Shown here: in pieces, positions 21,228 through 33,000 of the stretch
Layout of the letters: each line of letters starts with the position of its first letter
Numbering within the stretch: position 1 is the stretch's first letter
Origin: Theodoxus fluviatilis
Lineage: Eukaryota; Mollusca; Gastropoda; Cycloneritida; Neritidae
Reading direction: 5' to 3'
DNA length: 64,000 nt
NCBI GenBank assembly: GCA_034096865.1
Contig: JAWQFJ010017327.1
Location: 45,001-109,000, forward strand
Made by a program: the position numbers and the translations under genes
The notes under the pieces: model-generated
Seen by the model: the letters and a program-made list of their open reading frames with translations, nothing else
The model's database searches: none
Told to the model about the DNA's origin: nothing

Positions 21228-22058
21228 TTGACTCACATGCAAAGCAAAAGTGAGTCTATGTACGCACCCGTGTCGTCCGTCCGGGCGTCCGTGAAAAACT
21301 TTAACGTTGGATTTTTCTCAGAGACTATTAAGTCTATCAACACCCAATTTGGCATGGTGGTGTATGATGACAAGGCCTCAAAAAACATACATAGTGACTT
21401 GTCCTTGCTTCAAGGTCAAGGTCGCAGGGGCCATAAATGTTGTCTAAAAAAGTCATTTTTCACATTTTCTCAATTTTCTATAAAGTTTTTGAAATTGGAT
21501 ACCTCACCTATATATGGTATATAGGGCAAAGTAAGCCCTATCTTTTGATACCAGTTTGGTTGTCCTTGCTTCAAGGTCAAGGTCACAGGAGCTCTTCAAA
21601 GTTGGATTGTATACATATTTTGAAGTGACCTTGACCCTGAACTATGGAAGATAACTGTTTCAAACAAAAAAAATTATGTGGGGCACATGTTATACTTTCA
21701 TCATGAGACACATTTGGTCACATATCAAGGTCAAGGTCACTTTGACCCTTATGAAATGTGACCAAAATGGGGTAGTGAACCACTAAAAGTGACCATATCT
21801 CATGGTAGAAAGTGCCAATAAGCACCATTGTGCTTCCTATGTCTTGAATTAACAGCTTGTGTTGCATGACCTTGGATGACCTTGACCTTGGATGACCTTG
21901 ACCTTGGGTCAAGGTCACATGCATTTTGGTAGGAAAAATGTGTAAAGCATTTCTTTGTGTATGATGTCATTGGTAGGTTTAGTTGTTTGACCTTGACCTT
22001 GAAGGTCACCTGAAGGTCAAGGTCAAGCATGTGACTCGTATGGGCTTTGCCCTTCTTG
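21228..22058 (+). mobile_element. Helentron-like HINE, copy 2 (subfamily A), reference description
   Basis: The family starts TTGACTCACATGCGAAGC. The first bases fold as GACTCAC...GTGAGTC around an inner TGC-GAA-GCA stem. Near the 3' end GCATGTGAGTC is the inverted copy of GACTCACATGC, but it lies 21 bases from the end, so the inverted repeats are asymmetric. Those last bases contain the hairpin GGGC-TTT-GCCC and finish CTTCTTG. Comparison with empty sites shows insertion between T and T without duplication. The body is non-coding and packed with TCAAGGTCA in both directions. These are the published hallmarks of Helentron-derived HINE/DINE-1 elements; replication would depend on a Rep/helicase protein encoded elsewhere. 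This copy lies in intron 1. Confidence 0.88.
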
Positions 22059-22437
22059 TTTTTATAGAAAAGGCTAAAATGAAGATAAATGATTAAATCA
22101 AGTTGCTTTGTTGCTGAAAATGCTTTTAAAAATGTAAATACTCTAGTGAACGTACCAGGTGCTCACAAGGCAGGTCATCAACTTTATGGGGGTTTGATTA
22201 GGGTGGGCAGGGGGGGGGGAAAGGTCGGGATACCAGAACTACAACTTGTGTGTGTGAAGAGGCTAATAATATGCTAAAGATTCCTTTGTGTGCCTAAGGT
22301 AAGAGGAGAGCCTCATTGTTTCACTACACAGAACTAAAGGCAAATGATGAAGGAACAGACTCTAAATTACAACTAATGCCAGTAATGAGAATTATTGGCC
22401 TTTTGTAGCTTATAGAAACCCCATCCATCCACCCACC
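22059..22437. other. intron 1, between two transposons
   Basis: Short unique sequence with a G-run near 22210 and a short CATCCATCCACC stretch. Nothing else seen. Confidence 0.5.
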
Positions 22438-22443
22438 TATTCA

Positions 22444-23005
22444 CAGGGTTCATACGCTCCTGGAATTTCCTTGAAAGTGCTTGAATTCTGAGGTGGTGTT
22501 TTCATGTCCTTGAATACCCTTGATTCCTTACAAAAACTAATTTCCTTGAAAAGTGCTTGAAAATAAGCAGAGTGGCTCCTCAAGCAAGCTGACAAGGCAG
22601 CTGAAGATGCTGAAGCCAATGGGGCTGTCAGACTGATGGCTCAGTCTAATGTTCAAAGAGCAAAAACCAAGTCAAAGCAGTCTGAAATATAGGATGTTGA
22701 CAAAGCAATTGAGGCAGAGATGCAGAAAATCAAAGAACCTCTGAAACTCACTTCACTGTGATTGTACATTTGTAGGTGTCGCATTGTGTAGAGTTTACAT
22801 CTTTCCTGTGACTTAGAGGTGTGCTGCAGGAAACAATCATCAGATTTGAATACCAGAATATTATGTCTGAACAATGTAAGCAGAAAAAAAACTTTTAGGA
22901 TAATGATCTTTGATGTAATTATTTCTTCCTCCACTGCCTTGAATTTTATGAAGTGGTGCTTGAAAAGTCCTGGAAATTTTTATGAAATTGTGAGTATGAA
23001 CCCTG
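22444..23005 (+). mobile_element. non-autonomous hAT element, 562 bp, 6-bp TSD
   Basis: CAGGGTTCATAC at the left end and GTATGAACCCTG at the right end are TIRs. TATTCA lies outside both ends (22438-22443, 23006-23011). Subterminal TCCTTGAAAGTGCTTGAA-type repeats are typical of this family. Between them about 60 codons of former coding sequence remain (EWLLKQADKAAEDAEANGA, then MAQSNVQRAKTKSKQSE, a stop, and more helical sequence), probably from the transposase N-terminal region. A 6-bp duplication fits the hAT6 group. The right end is 62 bp from the acceptor of the first coding exon. Confidence 0.82.
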
Positions 23006-23079
23006 TATTCATGAAGAATTATGTTGAGGTCTGCCATGTTGTTCATGTTGGTAATCTTTCTTTGCAGAAAACACACAAA

Positions 23080-23254
23080 ATGGCAGAGAATGGAGAAGAC
23101 ATGGAATTGAACGAAGAGGAATTGCTTGGTGAGGGTGACGAGACCTCTGGAGGTGATGGCTCTGTCAATGGCTATGCAGAGGATCATCAGAAGCTTCTTG
23201 ACTATGGCATTGACAAAATAGTAGCTGCTGAGCTCGTAAAAATCTACAAAACAG
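23080..23254 (+). CDS. SYNCRIP: hnRNP Q/R coding exon 1
   Basis: The acceptor TTCTTTGCAG ends at 23067, leaving 12 untranslated bases before ATG. This start is chosen because it gives MAENGEDMELNEEELLGEG, like the acidic N-terminus of the family, and because the sequence upstream is intron. It ends ACAG|GTAAGA with one base carried over. Confidence 0.93.
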
Positions 23255-26200
23255 GTAAGAGGTGTTGAGAATTGTGCCACTTTGCAATGATTAGATGAAC
23301 AAAGGTCATTTGAGGTTCAATCTAATTTCATGCTCCACATTCGAGTTGTAAATTTAAGGATGTGGTCGTCTGTATTGGAAGTTACTGTTGATTATCATTG
23401 CTCCCTGTCTCCTCCACATGACATTGAGGAATAGCTGCCTTCATAGCTTGACAGTTGCTCAGTTTTGGAAAAGTAGAGCCAGCTCACACTTGTGATAGGT
23501 GGCATGGGCTTATTGGGAATGGCAGGAAGGATGAAATGTAATGATAGGATATTGTTCATCAAAATCTATATCTTGTCACCCAAGCAACTTGAAGTTAGTC
23601 CTCTTTGCCTCACAATGTCTCGAACCATTTGCCTCAGTTCTCATCAACATAAAAAAACTTGTTCTGACCCTCCTGATGTGGAAAGCTTGTGCTTTTATTC
23701 TTCCCAGAAAAGCTGCTTCCATCTGATCTGGATTCAAGGGCTCTTGATGCGCTGAAGGAGTTCAATTCTGATGATGCCATCCAAGTTCTGAAAAACTTTT
23801 GCGAATCCAACCTTGAGCATGTGGGCAACAAGAGTGCCTTCCTCTGTGGCCAGATGAAGACCTTTCGCCAGATGAGCAAGCAGGGTGGAACAACAACATC
23901 TGGCAAGGGCCCAGATGAAGCAAAGCTGAAGGTAAGCAATTCTTGATGCTGAACAAGAGGTAATGCTTTTTTGACTCACATGCGAAGAAAAAGTGAGTAT
24001 GTACTGAGCCGTGTCGTCCGTCCGTCCGTCCGGGCGTAAAAAACTTAAACGTTGGATTTTTCTCGGAGACTATTAAATCTATCAACACCAAATGTGGCAT
24101 GATGGTGTATGATGACAAGGCCTCAAAAAACATACATAGTGACTTGACCTTGCTTCAAGGTCTAGGTCACAGGAGCCATAAATGTGGTCTCAAAAACAGT
24201 CATTTTTCACATTTTCCCAATTTTCTCCCACGTTATTGAGAATGGCGACCTTAGCTACAAGTGGTATATAGGTCAAAGCAAGCCCTATCTTTTGATACCA
24301 GTTTGGTTGACCTTGCTTCAAGGTCAAGGTCACAGGAGCTCTTCAAAGTTGGATTGTATACATATTTTGAAGTGACCTTGACCCTGAACTATGGAAGATA
24401 ACTGTTTCAAACTTAATAATTATGTGGGGAACATGTTATACTTTCATCATGAGACACATTTGTTCACATATCATCAAGGTCACTTTGACCCTTATGAAAT
24501 GTGACCAAAATGAGGTAGTGAACCACTAAAAGTGACCATATCTCATGGTAGAAAGTGCCAATAAGCACCATTGTGCTTCCTATGTCTTGAATTAAGGGGG
24601 GACATGGCGTACAAAAACGGATTAATAGAAAATAAATCATAACTCAGCAAATATGAAAGCTATACTAATGAAATTTTATACAGAATACAAACACACTGGA
24701 AGGTATATTTAAACAAAATTTTATTGCTGAAGACTTAGTTGTTCTTGTGTTATAGCAAAATAACTGAAAAATAAACATACCAATTTTCTCCCCTCCGTGA
24801 AATTTTCATTAATAACCTTTTTATGATCAACAATGATTGTAAACAAAGAAGAAGGTCTATATTATTCAATAAGATATAATAAGTGGATTACTAACACTTC
24901 TAAATAATTTTAGTGAAATTTAGAACAAGTAACCAAAAAATGTGCTCCGGGCATAACATAATTAAATTTTTACAAAAATTAAGCAAATTCAGCTACACCT
25001 TTCTGATTGGTCTTATTGAATGCAATATTTATTCATAAATATACACACACAATTTCAGAAAGCTATCTCAATCCTAAGTGACTTTATTTTTGGGGAGAAA
25101 ATCACTACCGTAGAAATAAAAACCACATTATGAGAAAATTGACTTTAAAGTTTGAGAAAGATTAAACGTTAACTACAACTGAACCATAACAGATACAATT
25201 TAATAACATAACTCATTGAATGTGTCGTTTATTTGTTATCATTGTAGCAAACTTTCAACTTATTATCTTAATTCAAAATATCAGGATAATTAGGTGAAAA
25301 GCATCACCTGTAGCAAAACATTCCCGTTTTCTGTACGAATCGCGTAATCACGGCAACTTCCGCCGTGATAACAGCTTCGTTCAGTGCCGTGTCTGTAGAT
25401 GAGAACGCGATCGCTGTTGTATCACAACCTCCAGAGGCTGTTGACACGACTTAATTTCTTTTCTGGGCTTGCTTTTTCCGTCCATTTCTGCATCTTCCGT
25501 GGAATTGTCTCGATCGAGATAGCGCGAACTTTCGCGCGCTGTAAGCGCACTTCGGAAAGAACCGATGTTTGCTTCGGCGGCCGACGTTCAGGCCGGAAAC
25601 AGCCGAAGTACGGTTCGGCCGTTTCCGCCTACCACTTCCGCCAGTCGAAGTAAGGTTCGGCCGTTTCCGCCAGCCACTTCCGCCTGATCACGCTGTGATC
25701 ACGCACACAAGCGGCCAATCAGAGCCTAGCTGAGAGACAGGCCGTTATTTCGAAGCTTTCCATTGGTTTGCACTGGCATCCGATTTGTACTTCGTGTGCC
25801 TTCGGTAATTATTCTTCGGTACCGGAAACAGTTGCAACGTAAAGCCGGGAAATGAAGCTTCGATGCGATACCAAACATGTGGCGTTCTTTGGAAGGAAGA
25901 TGCTGAAACTAAGCTTTCAAATCTGTGCATTTTGGCTTCCTGGTTAGTACTTTTTTTTAATCTAGCGGTGGGTACCTTACAAAACAAATTGGTTTAAAAT
26001 ACTTTGAAACCTAAGCCAGCAAAATCGATCGCACACACGTGTAGCGGAGATGTTGTAGATTCCAAATCCGCGCTTAACACGAAACTCAATTTCTGAAAAT
26101 TTTTCGTGAAATTCTGCAGGCCGTGTCCCCCCTTAACAGCTTTGTGTTGCATGACCTTGGTCAAGGTCACATGTATTTTGGTAGGAAAAATGTGTAAAGC

Positions 26201-26972
26201 ATTTCTTAGTGTATGATGTCATTGGTAGGTTTAGTTGTTTGACCTTGACCTTGAAGGTCACCTGAAGGTCAAAGTCACATAAAGGTCAAGGTCAAGCGTG
26301 TGAGTGGTATGGGCTTTGCCCTTCTTGTTATTGATTCTACCTCGTGGTACATCAGATTCAAGGCCAGCTATGCAAGCGACTTGCGCATATCATTGGAGGA
26401 GTATGTGCGCCTCCCCACACGCACAGGGATGTTGAAAGGGCAAGTCTAATTTATCGTAACAAAAGATATGAAAATATTTTCACCTTGATTTCACTCTCTG
26501 CCACCTTGTTTTCATTCTCTGCTACTATTCTCCTAATTGCAAGGGTATGTTGATTCCTGATGTCAACTTTTCAAGCCACTAAAAGGCCACAATGTAAGAA
26601 TTTCACCTGTCACTCAGCAAAGAATCCTTTGAAGGCCAAAAACTGGCATGACAGTCAAGGGAGGTAACTCTCTTAAAACCTGATACAGTAGTCGCCGCTT
26701 ATAAAACACGCGGTTAATAAAAACGGCCGGTTTTTTTTTAATACAGTTGGTCTGGTCCGGATTTACATCGTTACTGATGGACATGGTCAACACGCAAACG
26801 GTTAATAAAAACGCCGCTTATTAAAAACATTTTTGTTCGATCCCAATGTGTTTTTAATAAGCGGCGACTACTGTGTTGCTATAGTCACGTTTCAGCATTC
26901 ACACTTCACCAAGTCATCGCTGTCGTTCCCACTGTTACCTTCACCCCCCACCCCTCTCTCTCTGTCTGACTT

Positions 26973-27066
<94 letters not shown>

Positions 27067-30000
27067 TCTCTCCCTCTCTCTCCCTCTCCCTCTCTCTCTC
27101 TCTCCCTCTCTCTCCCTCCCTCTCCCTCTCTCTCTCCCTCTCCGTACTGTTTACTATTTCTTATCTATCCATGGAGGACATGAGGAGAGAACCATGGGCT
27201 GGTAGTGGTAGGCATGAATGGCAATTCTACGTGTCATGAGTACCAGCTCAAGGAGTGGTGTCAGTGTGTGTGTGTTTATACATGTGCTATTAGTGTGCTG
27301 CTGTTGTCAAATACTCCATGTCATTGTTCTCTTGGAGTTGAAGAGAGAGGGCTATGGGGTGGTAAAATCTGGGATGGATGGTCATACTCACAGTCCCAGC
27401 TCCAGACTAGCACAGCTCCATGCTAGGCTGGCCGTTCAGAACTGTGGACAGCAACTGGTGTATGTCGCTATGTTGTGCTGTCTTGTGGCAGCACAATACT
27501 CTAGTACACCCACATGTATTCTCTACAAGTAATAGGCCATGTGCATCATTCATGTACATGGTAGTTGAAAACAATACCATTAGGCCATGTGCATACATGA
27601 AGAAATGAGTGTGTTGATGGATCTCTCTCCAATTTTCCCCATAACATTGTACCCGTAGTGATTGTGGCATTCCTTTTGATTTGCAACTTTACAACCAACC
27701 AGTTCCCCACAAACAGAATGTGAAATCCCAACCTAAATCTGCTATGAACTCTGCTCTCTGCCCAGTCAGTCATTCAACACAGGAGAAGTTTGATTTTCCT
27801 GTAACTCAATGAAGTCAACTGAGCACCTTATGACGACATGTTTTTCGCAATAAACTGTACACATTAGAAACATGCAGATATAGAACTGTACCAAAAAACC
27901 CCAAATAAGCAAACTAAATATATAACGGTCAGGACATCCTACAACTGACAAATGAAGTAGCTGAAGCCAGAAAAGTTTTGAATTGAGCAAGGCTAGGCTG
28001 CCATTACGGCACTCACTGGTCACAACTGCTGTCCAACTGACATGAACAGTAAGACGTTCATATCAGGAGGACATTCAACAGAACACTGCTCTTAGGACAT
28101 TCCAGCTTTATATTTCCCATGGAAATAGCACAGCTGCCAGAAAATTGCCTTTTTCGTGCACATGCATAACATATTTTTCAACTTGGAAGTGCAATATTTT
28201 CAGTGAGTACGGTACAGTTGCCAGAAACGTGTCCACATTTGATTAGGCCGTATGTATTGGTGCCGTTGTTTGCTTCACTATGGCAAGTCATTTGCAGGGT
28301 CTAGGCTAACCACATGCTCTTAGGATAAAGAAAATTGGTGGTCATAAAGAGTCAGGTGACGTTGAATACACTCACAGTCCCAGCTCCAGACTAGCACAGC
28401 TCCATGCTAGGCTGGCCGTTCAGAACTGTGGACAGCAACTGGTGTATGTCGCTATGTTGTGCTGTCTTGTGGCAGCACAATACTCTAGTACACCCACACA
28501 TATATTCTCCAAGTAATAGGCCATGTGCATCATTCATGTGGGCTTCATGATGGTGATATTTGCTGATGTGTAATTGGCACTGTCTATTGACTTGTCTTCT
28601 GGAAAGCCATATCAGAAGGGTCTGATGTTCGAATGGAAGGAAGGCTGTGGAGTGGTTTTTGCTCTTAGATGCTGCTTTTTCTGTGATGAAATATGACGGG
28701 TTTGAAAAAGTGGAAATGGGTGATTGCATTTGTATATGAACATGAATGAAATGCAAAAGTATTCCTAGTTTGTAACCCACATTAACATTTTCTCATAATT
28801 ACCTTTTAATTCTCAATGTCTTGGATAGAGTGTATGCGTGTGCATATGTGTGTAATGAATTGACAGGGCAAAAATGAATGCCAATAGATTGTTTGCTTTA
28901 CTACAGGCAAGTCATTTGCAGGTTTAGGCTAAACACATGCCCATAGGACAAAGGAAACTGGTTGTCATAAAGAGTCAGGTGACGTTGAATACACTCACAG
29001 TCCCAGCTCCAGACTAGCACAGCTCCATGCTAGGCTGGCCGTTCAGAACTGTGGACAGCAACTGGTGTATGTCGCTATGTTGTGCTGTCTTGTGGCAGCA
29101 CAATACTCTAGTACACCCACATGTATTCTCTACAAGTAATAGGCCATGTGCATCATTCATGTGGGCTTCATGATGGTGATATTTACTGATGTGTAATTGG
29201 CACTGTCTACTGACTTGTCTTCTGGAAAGCCATATCAGAAGGGTCTGATGTTCGAATGGAAGAAAGGCTGTGGAGGGGTTTTTGCTCTTAAATGCTGCTT
29301 TTTTGACTCACATGCGAAGCAAAAGTGAGTCTATGTACTCACCCGTGTCGTCCGTCCGGGCGTCCGTGAAAAACTTTAACGTTGGATTTTTCTCGGAGAC
29401 TATTAAGTCTATCAACACCCAATTTGGCATGATGGTGTAGGATAAGGCCTCCAAAAAACATACATAGTGACTTGTCCTTGCTTCAAGGTCAAGGTCAAGG
29501 TCGCAGGGGCCATAAATGTTGTCTAAAAAACAGTCATTTTTCACATTTTCTCAATTTTCTCTGAAGTTTTTGAGATTGGATACCTCACCTATATATGGTA
29601 AATAGGGCAAAGTAAGCCCTATCTTTTGATACCAGTTTTGTTGACCTTGCTTCAAGGTCAAGGTCACAGGAGCTCTTCAAAGTTGGATTGTATACATATT
29701 TTGAAGTGACCTTGACCCTGAACTATGGACGATGACTGTTTCAAACTTAATAATTATGTGGGGCACATGTTATACCTTCATCATGAGACTCATTTGGTCA
29801 CATATCATCAAGGTCAAGGTCACTTTGACCCTTATGAAATGTGCCCAAAATGGGGTAGTGAACCACTAAAAGTGACCAATCTCATGGTAGAAAGTGCCAA
29901 TAAGCACCATTGTGCTTCCTATGTCTTGAATTAACAGCTTTGTGTTGCATGACCTTGGATGACCGGATGACCTTGACCTTGGGTCAAGGTCACATGTATT

Positions 30001-33000
30001 TTGGTAGGAAAAATGTGTAAAGCATTTCTTAGTGTATGATGTCATTGGTAGGTTTAGTTGTTTGACCTTGACCTTGAAGGTCATCTGAAGGTCATCTGAA
30101 GGTCAAGGTCATATAAAGGTCAAGGTCAAGCGTGTGAGTCGTATGGGCTTTGCCCTTCTTGTCTGTGATTTAATATGACGAGTTTGAAAAAGTGGAAATG
30201 GGTGATTGCATTTGTATATGAACATGAATGAAATGCAAAAGTATTCCTAGTTTGTAACCCACATTAACATTTTCTCATAATTACCTTTTAATTCTCAATG
30301 TCTTGGATAGAGTGTATGCGTGTGCATATGTGTGTAATGAGTTGACAGGGCAAAAATGAATGCCAATAGATTGTTTGCTTCACTATGGCAAGTCATTTGC
30401 AGGGTCTAGGCTAAACACATGCTCATAGGACAAAGGAAACTGGTTGTCATAAAGAGTCAGGTGACGTTGAATACACTCACAGTCCCAGCTCCAGACTAGC
30501 ACAGCTCCATGCTAGGCTGGCCGTTCAGAACTGTGGACAGCAACTGGTGTATGTCGCTATGTTGTGCTGTCTTGTGGCAGCACAATACTCTAGTACACTG
30601 ACAATGTGTTCCTTGTCTGGTGTGCCTCACCAGACTCTGCTCTCTACATGAGTTGTTTATCACTTGTTCTTGCATTTACATGAGGTGCATCCACTCAGTG
30701 CCACTACAATGTAACTGTGGTTCCAGTGGAGTGCATGCAATATCCTCCTTGAAAGAAGGTTTCAATTATCAGGTTTGTGAAGATAAAAAGGATTTTAGAA
30801 ATGGCATGGCTGGGAGTTGTTACAACTGGAAAACTTGGGGCTAGTTAGACATGCCATGATTTCTCTTGTGCAGGAGATCCTGGACAGGACGGGCTATTCC
30901 CTTGATGTGACCACAGGACAGAGGAAGTATGGTGGACCCCCGCCCGACATGGACCCCACACCACCAGGAGCAGGCCATGAGGTATGTGTGTGTATATGTA
31001 GCAGTCCCCAAGGTTGTGTATGCAGCAGTCCCCTAGGTGTGTGTATATGTAGCAGTCCCCTAGGTGTGTGTGTGCAGCAGTCCCCTAGATGTGTGTGTAA
31101 GTGTGTGTGTGTAGCCGTCTTGTGTGTGTGTATGAAGCAGTCCCCTAGGCGTATGTTAGTAGCAGTCCCCTAGGTGTGTGTATAGCAGTCCCATAGGTGT
31201 GTGTGTATAGCAGTCCCCTTAGTGTGTGTGTAGCAGTCCCCTAGGTGTGTGTGTATGGCAGTCCCCTCCATATGGCCATGAAATGGCTCTTTGTGTCAGT
31301 CTGGGGCTGACCCTTGTTTTCCCAGATGTATTTTCTGGCCTCAAGCTTTGCAATCTGTAGAGAGTCTCATCCTGTGCTGTTCCATTTTGTTGTCAATTCA
31401 GGTGTTGTACACGGGGTTGATTAGTTTGATACATGTATGTCTAATTTGTGACAAGTGCATACACCATGTGTCAGTGAATAAGTTTTGAATCGTATCGTAG
31501 TAGTTTGCTGAGCACTGCAGTATTTGGATATCTTTTCCCATTCAGTTTAGACGTTTGAATGCGTGGATGGTTATTTCTAGACCGGACTCTTTGTAGCACT
31601 GCCAGTGATGATCATGAGTTAGTGCTTGCAGGCCTGTGCGTGCAACTTTAGTAGCTTCTTGAGTGAGTGAGGCAGTCACGCTGTTACTTCATGTTGCAGA
31701 TCTTCTGTGGGAAGATTCCCCGTGACATCTATGAGGACACGCTGATTCCTCTGTTTGAAAAGTGCGGCAAGGTCTGGGACCTGCGGCTCATGATGGATCC
31801 CACCAAGGGCCAGAACCGTGGCTACTGCTTTGTCACCTTTTGTGACAAGGATGGCGCCCGTGAGGCTGTGTCACAGGTGTTTAGCTCCTCTCTTGCACTC
31901 TCTCTTCAACCTTCATCCCTTTCTTCAGAGCTCCAGTCCTCCAGAAATTATCCTTTTAATTTGATGTTGAAATTTATATACAGAAATGGTAAAGACTTTT
32001 TACTTTTGGTAATGGGAGTTGGGATTTTTGAAAAGATTCTACAGAATTTTGGTTCCTTAAAACCTGCCTGATTTTTCAATCTAGATTATGTTTTCTTTCA
32101 GCTGGACAATTACGAAATCAGAAAAGGAAAGTTCCTGAAGGTCAATGTCTCAGTAGCCAATCTCAGATTATTTGTGGGGAATATTCCTAAGTCCAAGACA
32201 AAAGACGAAATCAAAGATGAATTCGGCAAGCGGACAGGTACATGGTGAATCTGTTTTACTCTTTGGGAAGTGAAGCAGAGGTATGGTGAATGCTAAAACC
32301 TTGCTTGCAGAAGGCACCACAGAAGGAATAGTAATGTTATTCATCATTATCTTGCCAGGTGAATTATGAAAATTGAGAGTTTGCCTATATATATGGATTG
32401 GTCCCAGTTAGGAAGACTGTAAGAAAAGGTAGTGCAGCTTGTTTTCCATTTGCCTGGGTTGCCTTCTGGAGCAGCAGGTTTATGCATTTCCAATGAACCT
32501 CTGCTTTCAAATTGTAATCGCCAGCATTCAGCCAGTAATTTCACAAGCAGCAAATTTATCTTGATCTTGATCAGACTTTCATTAAATTGATCTTCAGCTG
32601 GCTCATGTGAAGCAGAAAGTACTTTGAACTGAAACTCTTTATCACAGCCTTCTTGAATGATACAGTGCAACATGTTCGTTTATTCAATCCTTTATTCATT
32701 CACATAGTTCCATGCTTTGTATAATTTCTTTCTGCATTTGAATATGCTCAATCATCTGTTATCCATCAATTGAATGTGTGCACATCGATGCAAATGTCAA
32801 GTATGAATGTTTACATGGTTTAGGTAAGTGTGATGCATGTACATGTTTACCTGCTTGCGCGTGTGTGTGTGTGTGTTCAAACCCTTTTGGGTTTCAGCTT
32901 TGTAAGAGGAATGCCTGCTGAGAGGATACGATGCATGTACTAAAATGGTTATGGTGGGTACCTTGTGTGCAGTTCACAAGACTGAAAATGTATGCTTGCT

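Larger units (their letters stand above)
23932..30873. other. hnRNP Q/R intron of 6.9 kb filled with repeats
   Basis: Contains a composite HINE, a pogo-like MITE, a long CT microsatellite, a 0.62-kb tandem duplication and a second HINE, each listed separately. The remaining stretches (26328-26685, 27150-27380, 27550-28260) show no exon-like or element-like sequence. Confidence 0.8.
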
